Assembly: GCF_024323335.1 (NCBI RefSeq)
Contig: NC_066579.1
Location: 253,077,575 to 253,141,574 of the forward strand
Reading direction: 5' to 3'
DNA length: 64,000 nt
From: Lathyrus oleraceus
Lineage: Eukaryota > Streptophyta > Magnoliopsida > Fabales > Fabaceae
Below the pieces are notes generated by a model. That model had not been told where the DNA came from. It searched no databases and saw only the letters and a list, made by a program, of their open reading frames with translations. The position numbers were made by a program, and so were the translations under genes. Shown one piece after another: positions 1 to 8,777 of the stretch. The first letter of the stretch is position 1. Each line of letters opens with the position of its first letter.

Positions 1-534
1 TAAGAATGTCTGAGCCGGTTCATGTACCGTTAATATCAATGGAACTTGGGTGTCGATAGGGTGAAAACCTAAATCCACCAAAATGGATGATTGATATTAG
101 GGATACAATGAGCTTTCCCACGACCTTTGTCTGGTGTGCCTTGCTTGATCCTTGAGTGTGCTTGTTGCATTCATGCATTCACGCATTCATCCGCATCCAT
201 ATCATCAGAAAAAAAGAAAATTTTCAAAGAACTCAAAGGAGTTTATTTGCAAAAATCCTCAAAACATGAAAAAACCGGGAAAATTTTTTCACCTGATATA
301 TCTGATGAGATATTCTCATGTCCGATCAAAATGCTTAAATATTTCAAAGTTTGCAAATAAAACCCTCGGGTTCCTTTGATATAAAAACAAGCATATGCAT
401 AAACACTTCATGCATCATTTGCATAAGCAGGTGTTTTGTTCCGGTCTCCCGTCCTGTGGTCTGACCCTGCGATCTTCATTTATCTTGAAGACGCACTTTG
501 CCGGTGTTATACCAGAGCCAACTTTGCCAGATTG
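1..534 (+). other. Element H leader plus ORF1-gag interval, ORF1 deleted
   Basis: Bases ~33-110 read like the Ogre leader in copies A, B and C: a 'tatcaatggaacttgggtg' motif, then 'ccaaaatggatgattgat'. Bases ~390-530 correspond to the stretch just before gag in those copies (motif 'catgcatcatttgcataa' at ~410). The ORF1 gene of about 480 codons that should lie between them is absent. The short ORFs here (127-360, 152-379) have no resemblance to ORF1 and are not called. Confidence 0.6.
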
Positions 535-588
535 ATGGATCATCCTGAGCAAGAGAATTGTGAACTCAAGGAAGATTTGCCAGACTAA
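535..588 (+). pseudogene. gag N-terminal stub of element H
   Basis: Seventeen codons, MDHPEQENCELKEDLPD, then a stop. This is the conserved start of the Ogre gag region: copies A and C begin the same stretch with MENLEQEKKELKDEI and MEHLEQESKELKDEI. Everything after this point of gag (the capsid-like part, the Q/N-rich part and the zinc-knuckle-like part) is missing. The next recognisable sequence is from beyond the protease. The identity rests on this short match and its position, so it is good but not certain. It cannot make a functional Gag. Confidence 0.6.
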
Positions 589-843
589 GTGCTTTTGATG
601 GATTTATTCCTGTTGATGGATTTATTCCTGGTTAACCAATCCCGGGCTGACATTGGCTACTGTTCTGGGGCACATAATGAGCAAGGTTTGTTCACAAGTG
701 GAGGATTCATCCATACTGATCAACCTGAAGAAGAGGCTGCTGCTATCTTGGAAGAGGATGCAGAGGAGGTGAACAATTTCATCATTCCTGGTGGTGTCTT
801 GCCACAATTGGGTCGCTGTGGATGTTCCTACGGTCATTCATAA
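589..843 (+). pseudogene. Remnant of Ogre protease-RT spacer in element H
   Basis: An open stretch of 84 codons. The part GYCSGAHNEQGLFTSGGFIH, followed by an acidic segment ending near NNFIIPGG, lines up with the C-terminal spacer after the protease in copy C (25172-25642, around SFCSRGFIHGNEQHSSAVI and the acidic run after it). The direct repeat 'ttgatggatttattcctg' at 596-631 marks the left edge. The protease itself, with its DTG motif, is missing. The segment ends in a splice-donor-like position where copy C also has its stop codon. Confidence 0.55.
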
Positions 844-1100
844 GTCAGCGTGATTTGTTCACTTTGTTTGAAACCCTTCTCCCATGCCAAAAGGAGAAGT
901 GATGACATTGTTGGAAGCATTTAATACAATGATGTTTCATTCAATTAATGCATTATTTAACATTTGTTTTTCCATTTGTTTTCACTTTTTGCTTTTGCAT
1001 GAAATCAGTGATCACAAAAAACCCTGAAAAACAAAAACAACATTTTTCATCTGCATAAATGATTTGCTTATTTAAAATTCAAAAGCTTTTCATTATCCAG
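844..1100 (+). other. Intron-like segment between pro and pol of element H
   Basis: The stretch is AT- and T-rich with no conserved coding, and it ends in 'cttttcattatccag', a good plant 3' splice site. Ogre elements are known from the literature to carry an intron between gag-pro and pol, and this position matches it. The donor side is weak here ('taagtcagcg' at 841). Splicing of this copy is inferred only. Confidence 0.45.
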
Positions 1101-1314
1101 AATCATTATGCAGGGATTTCTAAACCCATTGAACATAATGATCCAACGCCATCTCCTAATCTTGAAGTCCTTGTATCTGAGGCAGAGGAAGATGATGTTG
1201 AAGGGGGTCCCTGACGAGATTACCCGCCTTCTTGAGCACCCAAAGAAGCTCATTCAGCTGTATCATGAGAATCAGCAAAACAGTCAAACTGGGGCATTGC
1301 AAATGCAATCAATC
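1101..1314 (+). pseudogene. Pre-RT remnant of element H pol
   Basis: Directly after the acceptor-like AG at 1100, translation in two frames gives NHYAGISKPIEHNDPTPSPN, then VLVSEAEEDDVEG, then PDEITRLLEHPKKLIQ. This is the acidic region expected upstream of RT in Tat/Ogre pol (a family pattern I recognise, not a database match). A frameshift lies in the G-run at ~1202-1207. The sequence then collapses into an A tract and the whole RT-RNase H-integrase core is missing. Confidence 0.5.
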
Positions 1315-1338
1315 AAAAAAAAAAAAAAAAAAAAAAAA
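1315..1338 (+). repeat. A24 tract at pol deletion junction
   Basis: An uninterrupted run of 24 A, followed by about 90 bases of A-rich sequence up to ~1415. It sits exactly where several kilobases of pol are missing relative to autonomous Ogre elements. Confidence 0.9.
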
Positions 1339-1427
1339 GAGGGTGAAAAAGATGAAAAAATCAAAAATCAGCAAAAAAATTTCAAGATTTTTCCAAAAGA
1401 AAAAAGAGTATACCCTCAAGTCCCTAG

Positions 1428-1766
1428 TTGACTGATGCTGAATGGATTCAGAGTCGTTATGACCAACTGAATCTGATTGAAGAGAAGCGATTGACTGCCA
1501 TGTGTCATGGTCAACTATATCAGCAAAGAATGAAGAAAGCATTTGATAAGAAGGTCAAGCCTGGTGTGTTCCGAGAAGGTGACCTTGTGCTCAAGAAAGT
1601 TTTGTCTTTCGCGCCCGATTCCAGGGGCAAGTGGACTCCAAACTACGAGGGTCCATATGTTGTTAAGAGAGCCTTTTCAGGCGGTGCTTTAATGCTTACA
1701 ACAATGGATGGGGAGAATTTCACTCGTCCTGTGAATTCAGATGCAGTCAAGAGATACTTTGCCTAA
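1428..1766 (+). pseudogene. Ogre integrase C-terminal domain (fragment)
   Basis: An open frame of 113 codons with a TAG directly upstream and no good ATG start, so this is the tail of a longer pol. The text AEWIQSRYDQLNLIEEKRL, KKAFDKKVKPGVFREGDLVL, GKWTPNYEGPYVVKRAFSGG and the terminal DAVKRYFA are the hallmark integrase C-terminus of Tat/Ogre gypsy elements (the GPY/F-type module; here GPYVV). This part binds DNA non-specifically in retroelement integrases. The zinc-binding HHCC module and the DDE catalytic core are absent. The stop at 1764 is the natural end of pol, and the 3' UTR follows at once. It is translated only if fused by splicing or readthrough, which looks impossible here. Confidence 0.85.
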
Positions 1767-1820
1767 AAAAAAAAGTATATGCAAATGAAAAAAGAAGAAA
1801 TGAAAAAAACAGAATAGCTC

Positions 1821-1975
1821 GCTAAGTTGAAAACCCGAAAGGGCGGCTTAGGCAAAAATGAGCGTCTCGGTGGAGAACCCGTAAGGGTAATCCAGGCAAA
1901 AATTAGAGACTTGGAAAAAAAAGAGAATATTTGCATCCCGCTAGATTGAGTACCTCACCCTGGGGCAATCTAGGC
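1821..1975 (+). repeat. Three tandem stem-loop units after integrase stop
   Basis: Three related units lie at 1821-1853, 1865-1897 and 1937-1975, each ending in 'aggcaaaaat'. Each can fold on itself: 'gctaag...cttagg' with 'cccgaaaggg' in unit 1, 'ggtgga...taatcc' with 'acccgtaagggt' in unit 2, and 'ctagattg...caatctag' in unit 3. The stems differ in sequence but pair, suggesting that structure is kept. The role is unknown. Confidence 0.7.
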
Positions 1976-4089
1976 AAAAATTAGGGATTTGGCAAGTAAC
2001 TGCATCCTGACAAGACTTTCTGGTTTATCAGTCGTCATTTCGTCAGAAGATTCTCGATTCGTCATCAACCGAAGCTTCGGATACATCGAGATTCAAATTG
2101 GTAGAGAAAGGATCATTATGTTCAATGTAGCCCTCTTCCAATATGTATCACTGATTTCAAATTTGTACAGATCTATGGAGTCTTGCCATTTGCAGGCTAC
2201 CATTCCATCAAATCAATTTGAGCTTTTTATCCAATTATTTGCACTCTTATTTGTTTCAATTCAACAAATGTTTTGCATGTTTTAAATTGATAAAATGTCA
2301 TTGTTTTAAACAAATCAAATTTTTCAAAATATATTGTTTAAACAAAGTGAACATTCACAAGATTGAAAGGATACTCAAGAATATCTCAGTGCTCTCCCGA
2401 GGGTGGCATGATTTCCAACAGGTAAGACATTCGTTCATATTCCTGGTTTGGTGGTATCTTCTTGCTTCAGATCTTTGTTGGGGTTGTTCCTCAAACAAAG
2501 TTGTTGTTGGGGTTGTTCCCCAGTATAATCGCAAGCAGAGTGTTGTTGAAGACTTCGTTTTCTCCAGCAGCAGCTCCCCCCGGCATGGGTGTTTTATTGT
2601 AGAAGTTTCGGCGGTTGATGGTTTGTCATCTTGGTGCCCCGTCACTTTCTCCAGTGGGTCGTCTGCCCCAGACTTTATTTGTCTCCTCAGCACAGTCATG
2701 AGTAGAGCTGTTATTGATATACCCAGGGTCGCAAGCAGAGTTGTTGTCACTCTTCCCAGTGCAGTTGCCAGCAGAGCTGTCTGTTTCCTCAACACGATCG
2801 CTTTCTTTTGAAAGACTCGGTAAGTCAGTGGTTTGATACCCGGTACTTTACCTTCTCCCCGGCGAAGTCGTCTGCGGAATTGTTGCTATCTCTCCATCAG
2901 AGTTTTTCTCTTCAGCAGAGCGGGATTTATTTTCCTACTCAGTGGTTGATTTGGGTTGACATCCCAGTATTGCATCCATCTTTTCCTCAGCATAGTCTGC
3001 AGAATACTTGTTGTGGCGGTTTTGCCTGTTGAATACTCCTTCAATCCCCAATATGGTCGGATGATGGCTCTAGCCTCCAGAGAATGGATTGATTTCCTGA
3101 CTGTTTGTGATCCCCAGTAGAGTGGCTTATATTGCAGAATCTACTTGTTGTGATCAGTTTGATGTGTATATTCTCCCCAAGTGGAGTGGTTCGTTGCAGA
3201 ATCTACTTGTTTGATCTGTCCTCCCTCAGTGGTTTGTTCCCCAAGAGAGTAGCCGACAGTTTTCCCCAGTAGAGTTGCTTATGCAGTTAGATTCTATTTG
3301 GATGATATCATTCTCCCTCAGTGGGTTGTTCCCCAGCGGAGTTATGTGGAGTTGCTTCTACAGCAGTTCGTGCTTGTGCAATGCACTTTTTGTTTCTCAG
3401 TTAACACTGGGATCCCCTGCAGATATCTTGGATTTTCTCTTGTTCCCCGACAGATTCGTCTTGGTGGCTGTCTTTGCCCGTTGTGACTTTCTGTACCCTG
3501 ATTGGGTTATTTCCTGATATCTCCGATTCTCTGCTTCTTCAGCAGTACCCGCAGATCTTTGCTTTACAGCATATGGATCCCCGCGGATTGGCTTTCCAGC
3601 TGGTTTTTCCCCTGGAAGTATAATACCGGGCGCTTGATTCCTGGACCTGTTTGTGTTAGAATTGTCTGTTTTGTCAGCATTCATCAAACATAAATCACGC
3701 ATATTCATGCATATTCATAAAACATTCAGATATTCATGTTGCATTCCTTGCCATATATCCTTCCTTTGTCGTGTCTCCTGCTATGGTGATATAGATCTCT
3801 TTATAGATCTCCCCAAGCAGATGTCGGGTGTTATAAATCTCTCCATATAGAGTCAACCCCATAAGCAGAAAATGTTGTCTTTCCTTCTGCAGTTCCCCAC
3901 TGAGATATATCCTCGTGGATGACGGTTTCTTCCGTTTCCTCCCAACACATATATTGGGATGGATTTTCCTATTTGAGTTATATCCTCATTAGGACGTGTC
4001 TTGATTCAGTCCGTCTTTTCGGATCATTCCCGAATTGGCTATTTGTCAAATGTCTTGTGCTTCCCAGTGGGTTGTTCCCCAGCGGAATG

Positions 4090-4480
4090 TTTTTGGGCCT
4101 CTACCCTCATACCGGTAGTTATAAGTCCTATTTTTCCTAGCTTTCTTAACAGAATTTGTGGTTATACACCTTTTATTCTCCAGCCAGAGTTTTGGTTTTC
4201 TACCTACTACCCGGTAGTTGTAAGTCCTATTTTTCCTGCTCTTCAGCAGTTTGTGGTTTGTTATAAACCCTATCTTGGTTTCCCGTGCAGATTTGTGATT
4301 TGTTCTATCCCCACGCGGAGTTTTTGGTCTTCTACCCCGTATTCGGTAGATGTAAACCCTAATTTTTGTGGTTATCCCCACCAATTTTGGCCCTCTGCCT
4401 ACTAACCAGCAGTCGTAAGTCCTATCTTTGCGGTTTTTCTACCTACAAACCGGTAGTTGTAAACCCTGTTTTCTCCACTT
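4090..4480 (+). repeat. Degenerate minisatellite in element H 3' UTR
   Basis: About five diverged copies of a motif built on 'ctacctactacccggtagtt' followed by 'gtaagtcctatttttcc', near 4096, 4200, 4336, 4396 and 4438. Spacing is irregular (about 40-135 bases), so it is an old, decayed tandem family. Confidence 0.65.
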
Positions 4481-4868
4481 GCAGAGTTAACTTTGTTGTT
4501 CATCTCAACCGATGACAATTTCCCCCTTGTGGGTATCTTCATCTAGTGCTTGATGTTGATTTTCCTTTGCTTGGATAAGTTGCTCAGATCAGCACTTATA
4601 TCCCTAGCAAGTTTTTGTGGATAATTGCCGTATGCTAGCAATTTTATCCCCAACGGGTCCTTTCACCTTTTGTCAGTGATTGTGTTCCCCGGATCATTGA
4701 TTTTCATCAATGCATCCTCAGCAAATCGCCTTTCATTTACCCTTTTGTCGGTAATGTCTGTTGCTCCTTTTGTTTGGTCATCATTGTATACCTATTCTGG
4801 TATCCCGATGCCTTTCTTTTCGGATTTTATCCTATAAACAACCTACAACCCGGTTCAGGATAATTTTC

Positions 4869-7165
4869 CATGCGAGTGTATTATTCACGGTCTGCCGGTA
4901 ATGAATAATATATCTCATGCGCTCTTTAGTTGGAATCCTTTGTTGATTTTCCCAGCTGAGCAAGATTCGTATTCTTTGTAGAATCGAATATCCATCCTTT
5001 AACCAGTTTGTGTTTTGGATGATGAGTGTTTTGGAAGTGAAATCCAATTCACGTTTTCGGTAGATCACCTTTTATATACCCAGTAACCGGTATCTCTGGT
5101 GTTTCTTACCATGCGAGTGTATTATTCACGGTCTGCCGGTAATGAATAATATGTCTCATGCGCTCTTTAGTTGGAATCCTTTGTTGATTTTCCCCAGCTG
5201 AGCAAGATTCGTATTCTTTGTAGAATCGAATATCCATCCTTTAACCAGTTTGTGTTTTGGATGATGAGTGTTTTGGAAGTGAAATCCAATTCACGTTTTC
5301 GGTAGATCACCTTTTATATACCCAGTAACCGGTATCTCTGGTGTTTCTTACCATGCGAGTGTATTATTCACGGTCTGCCGGTAATGAATAATATGTCTCA
5401 TGCGCTCTTTAGTTGGAATCCTTTGTTGATTTTCCCCAGCTAAGCAAGATTCGTATTCTTTGTAGAATCGAATGTCCATCCTTTAACCAGTTTGTGTTTT
5501 GGATGATGAGTGTTTTGGAAGTGAAATCCAATTCACGATTTCGGATCTTATCCTATAAACAACCCAGTAACCGGTTGTGGATAATCTTCCATGCGAGTAT
5601 ATTATTCGCGGTCTGCCGGTAATGAATAATATATCTCATGCGCTCTTTAGTTGGAATCCTTTGTTGATTTTCCCAGCTGAGCAAGATTCGTATTCTTTGT
5701 AGAATCGAATATCCATCCTTTAACCAATTTGTGTTTTGGATGATGAGTGTTTTGGAAGTGAAATCCAATTCACGTTTCGGTAGATCACCTATTATATACC
5801 CAGTAACCGGTATCTCTGGTGTTTCTTACCATGCGAGTTTATTATTCACGGTCTGCCGGTAATGAATAATATATCTCATGCGCTCTTTAGTTGGAATCCT
5901 TTGTTGATTTTCCCCAGCTGAGCAAGATTCGTATTCTTTGTAGAATCGAATATCCATCCTTTAACCAGTTTGTGTTTTGGATGATGAGTGTTTTGGAAGT
6001 GAAATCCAATTCACGTTTCGGTAGATCACCTATTATATACCCAGTAACTGGTATCTCTGGTGTTTCTTACCATGCGAGTTTATTATCTACGTTCTGACGG
6101 TAATAGATAATATATCTCATGCGAGTGTATTATTCACGGTCTGCCGGTAATGAATATTATGTCTCATGCGCTCTTTAGTTGGAATCCTTTGTTGATTTTC
6201 CCAACTTAGCAAGATTCGTACTCTTTGTAGAATCGAATATCCATCCTTTAACCAGTTTGTGTTTTGGATGATGAGTGTTTTGGAAGTGGAATCCAATTCA
6301 CGTTTCGGTAGATCACCTATTATATACCCAGTAACCGGTATCTCTGGTGTTTCTTACCATGCGAGTTTATTATCTACGTTCTGACGGTAATAGATAATAT
6401 ATCTCATGCGAGTGTATTATTCACGGTCTGCCGGTAATGAATATTATGTCTCATGCGCTCTTTAGTTGGAATGCTTTGTTGATTTTCCCAACTGAGCAAG
6501 ATTCGTACTCTTTGTAGAATCGAATATCCATCCTTTAACCAGTTTGTGTTTTGGATGATGAGTGTTTTGGAAGTGGAATCCAATTCACGTTTCGGTAGAT
6601 CACCTATTATATACCCAGTAACCGGTATCTCTGGTGTTTCTTACCATGCGAGTTTATTATCTACGTTCTGACGGTAATAGATAATATATCTCATGCGAGT
6701 TTCTTATCCACGGTCTGCCGGTAATGGATATTATATCTCATGCACTCTTTGGGTTTGTGTCCCCAGTTGAGTAAGGTTCGTATTCCTTGTGGAATCGAAT
6801 GTCCATCCTATAAACAAGTCTGCTGTTCTAGCTTTCTTCAGGATGATGAGTGTTTTGGAAGTGAAAACCAATTCACGTCTTCGGATCTTATCCTATAAAC
6901 AACCCAGTAACCGGTTCAGGATAATTTTCCTTTCGAGTATATTATTCACGGTCTGCCGGTAATGGATATTATATCTCATGCACTCTTTGGGTTTGTGTCC
7001 CCAGTTGAGTAAGATTCGTTTTCCCGTTGTGGATTCGAATGTCCATCCTATAAACAAGTTTGCTTTCGCTCTCTTCAGGATGATGAGTGTTTTGGAACAC
7101 ACACCAATTCACGTCTTTGGTCGGCCACCTGTTACATACCTACAACCCGGTATCCTTGGTGTTCC
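4869..7165 (+). repeat. Tandem array, ~240-bp monomer with 287-bp higher-order form
   Basis: Monomers begin at 'catgcgag' at 4869, 5110, 5352, 5590, 5830 and 6071, spaced 238-242 bases. After 6071 a 47-base partial duplication of the monomer start recurs (6071-6117, 6358-6404, 6645-6691), giving a 287-base higher-order unit repeated three times. Two diverged monomers finish the array (6692-6930 and 6931-7165). Each monomer contains a short inverted repeat around 'tattattcacggtctgccgg' and 'taatgaataata'. All coordinates were counted by hand and can be off by a base or two. Confidence 0.92.
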
Positions 7166-7631
7166 TTCCTGATTTTTGTTACCCTTATACCTGGTAACAT
7201 CTCATTTGTTTGATGCTTCCTCAGTGAAGTTTTCTTGTTGCTTCTCCCCAGGAGTCAGCTTGTGTCTCTCCAATGGATTTATTTTCCTTTGGAATTCTTT
7301 TCCCAGTGTGAGTCCTTCACTCCCCAGTGAGTTCTCCAGTCTTTTTTCTGTATTCCCTAATCAGAGTCGTGTCTTGTTCACGCTGTGTCAGTTTATCCCC
7401 AACTAGAGTCTTGTCAGAGTCTCTGTGCCTGGTGAGTATATTACTCCGATGGATCGTCTTTTCTTCTGTGTGAATCATATATTCCCCACAGAATTTGTTC
7501 TTTTGCATACATACATTTGCATCATGAGGTCTCTTAGGGACCAAAATTTGTCTCATTACTATTATTTAAGCCCATTCTACCGCGTCGAGATGAAGATTTC
7601 TAAACTTCACTTCTCCGGCTAGAATGACCTT

Positions 7632-7644
7632 AAATAGGGGCATC
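7632..7644 (+). promoter_or_regulatory. Polypurine tract of element H
   Basis: 'aaataggggcatc' sits directly before the LTR start TGTAAGACCCC. This is where plus-strand DNA synthesis would be primed. The run is short and interrupted by 'catc'. Confidence 0.6.
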
Positions 7645-8777
7645 TGTAAGACCCCAATTTTGGGCCCTAAGATCCCTCATGGCCCATATCATATCATATC
7701 ATGGCCTCAAGGATCATTGCATGCCCTAGCTTCCCTCCTAGTGGGTAGATTGCCTTGTGAGTTTGTTTCTTGATCACCAAGCATGTCTTGCATTTGTATA
7801 TCTTTGCTTTTCATATGCTTATCATTCCAAAGTACAAAAATATTGTCAGCTAACCATGTTACTTGCAGCTGAAGCAATCATCAGCCAATTAGGTCAAAAT
7901 CAGTCACAGTCAGTCAAAGCAGTGGATGGTGGCCATTCTTGCAGAATTTGGACACCATGATCAATGATCAAGAGTTCATATAACTTGGGACATCACTTGG
8001 AATCAAAATATCAAAGAATTAGGGTTTGGAATTCATCAGAAGTGGTTCAATCATGCAAAACCCTAGAAAAGTCAACTGAAGTCAAACTTGGTCAACTGTG
8101 GATTTAATCAATGATTTGATGGATGGAATTGATTTGAAGGAGCTCATTCATGCCTATACAAGCCTCATACATCATGCCAAACCTCACCTTATCTTTAGTG
8201 AGTCGACAGTAAGACTTCCGTACTGAAAACAGGGCTAACCCCTCTAGTACGTCGAAGCTATCCTCGCATGGTGGATGTTGTTCCTTGGTCGAGTTTTCTC
8301 CCATTGATAATGAAAAGCCTCAGTGCTATTGTTTAAAATTGAATCCACCAACTTTCGGAAATCTTTTAGCCGAACTACGGCGTTTTGATCCTTACCTTTG
8401 ATGGAAGGTACGTAGGCAGCGGGTTCATCCGTTCAAACCCAATAAAAATTGTATATTCTTTTCTTATCATCCCAATCATGTTTGCACAATACTTATGTCA
8501 TAACAAATAACAATTTATTACAACAAGTGTGAAAAGGGCTCCCTAGGAGTACCTAGGACGTGATGGGTGCCTAACACCTTCCCATTGCGTAATTTACCCC
8601 TTACCCAGACTCTCTGATCTTTTTATTAGTTTTCTACGTGTAAAACTTCTTAGGCTTTTGTTCGCTTTTTAGCCAATCCTTTGGATAAATAAAAGTGCGG
8701 TGGCGACTCGAAAATTCATTGTATACCTTGCTTATGATTTAATCGATAGATCATATAGCGACGAATACACCGCTACA
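7645..8777 (+). repeat. 3' LTR of element H (1133 bp)
   Basis: It starts TGTAAGACCCCAATTTT, the same terminus as the big LTRs on the minus strand (19072 and 54321 read on -), and ends CGCTACA at 8777, again the same terminus as those LTRs. The segment with 'gctccctaggagtacctagg' at ~8540, 'ataaataaaagtgcggtggcgactc' near 8688 and the final CGCTACA matches the 3' end of the 4.7 kb LTRs. The interior does not, so this LTR is about 3.6 kb shorter. The next base, 8778, is coding sequence of element A's protease. Confidence 0.85.

Larger units (their letters stand above)
1767..7631 (+). other. Long repeat-rich 3' UTR of element H
   Basis: About 5.9 kb lie between the integrase stop and the PPT with no convincing gene. 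The stretch holds a hairpin triplet (1821-1975), scattered degenerate short repeats rich in 'ccccag' and 'gttgttcccc' (about 2450-4080), a degenerate minisatellite (4090-4480) and a 240-bp tandem array (4869-7165). Ogre 3' UTRs are known to be hypervariable and to seed satellite repeats. ORFs in either strand here (for example 2218-2811) have no recognisable domain and are rejected. Confidence 0.7.
1..8777 (+). mobile_element. Element H: Ogre-like non-autonomous LTR retrotransposon (5' end outside window)
   Basis: The order on + is leader, stub of gag, remnant of the protease-RT spacer, intron-like segment, pre-RT remnant, integrase C-terminus, very long 3' UTR, PPT and 3' LTR. The first ~230 bases match, by eye, the leader between PBS and ORF1 of the minus-strand Ogre copies further right (around 13560-13720 read on -), so the 5' LTR and PBS should lie just left of base 1. 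ORF1, nearly all gag, the protease and all of RT, RNase H and the integrase core are missing, while flanking non-coding parts are kept. The 3' LTR ends exactly where the protease of element A begins, so H is nested in A. The Ogre assignment is family knowledge; the non-autonomous interpretation is inference. Confidence 0.75.

Noticed and set aside
1309..1542. 77-codon minus ORF rich in F and L, resembling a membrane segment
   Set aside because: It is the reverse of an A-rich tract and of the integrase tail, so the hydrophobicity is a product of base composition.
2218..2811. 197-codon ORF on + and a 146-codon ORF on - over the same stretch
   Set aside because: Both lie in the repeat-rich 3' UTR of element H. 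Neither has a recognisable domain, and the text is what the 'ccccag'/'gttgttcccc' repeats give by chance.
4869..7165. CRISPR-like regular repeats
   Set aside because: The 240-bp units are contiguous with no unique spacers, in a plant retrotransposon 3' UTR, and no cas-like genes exist.
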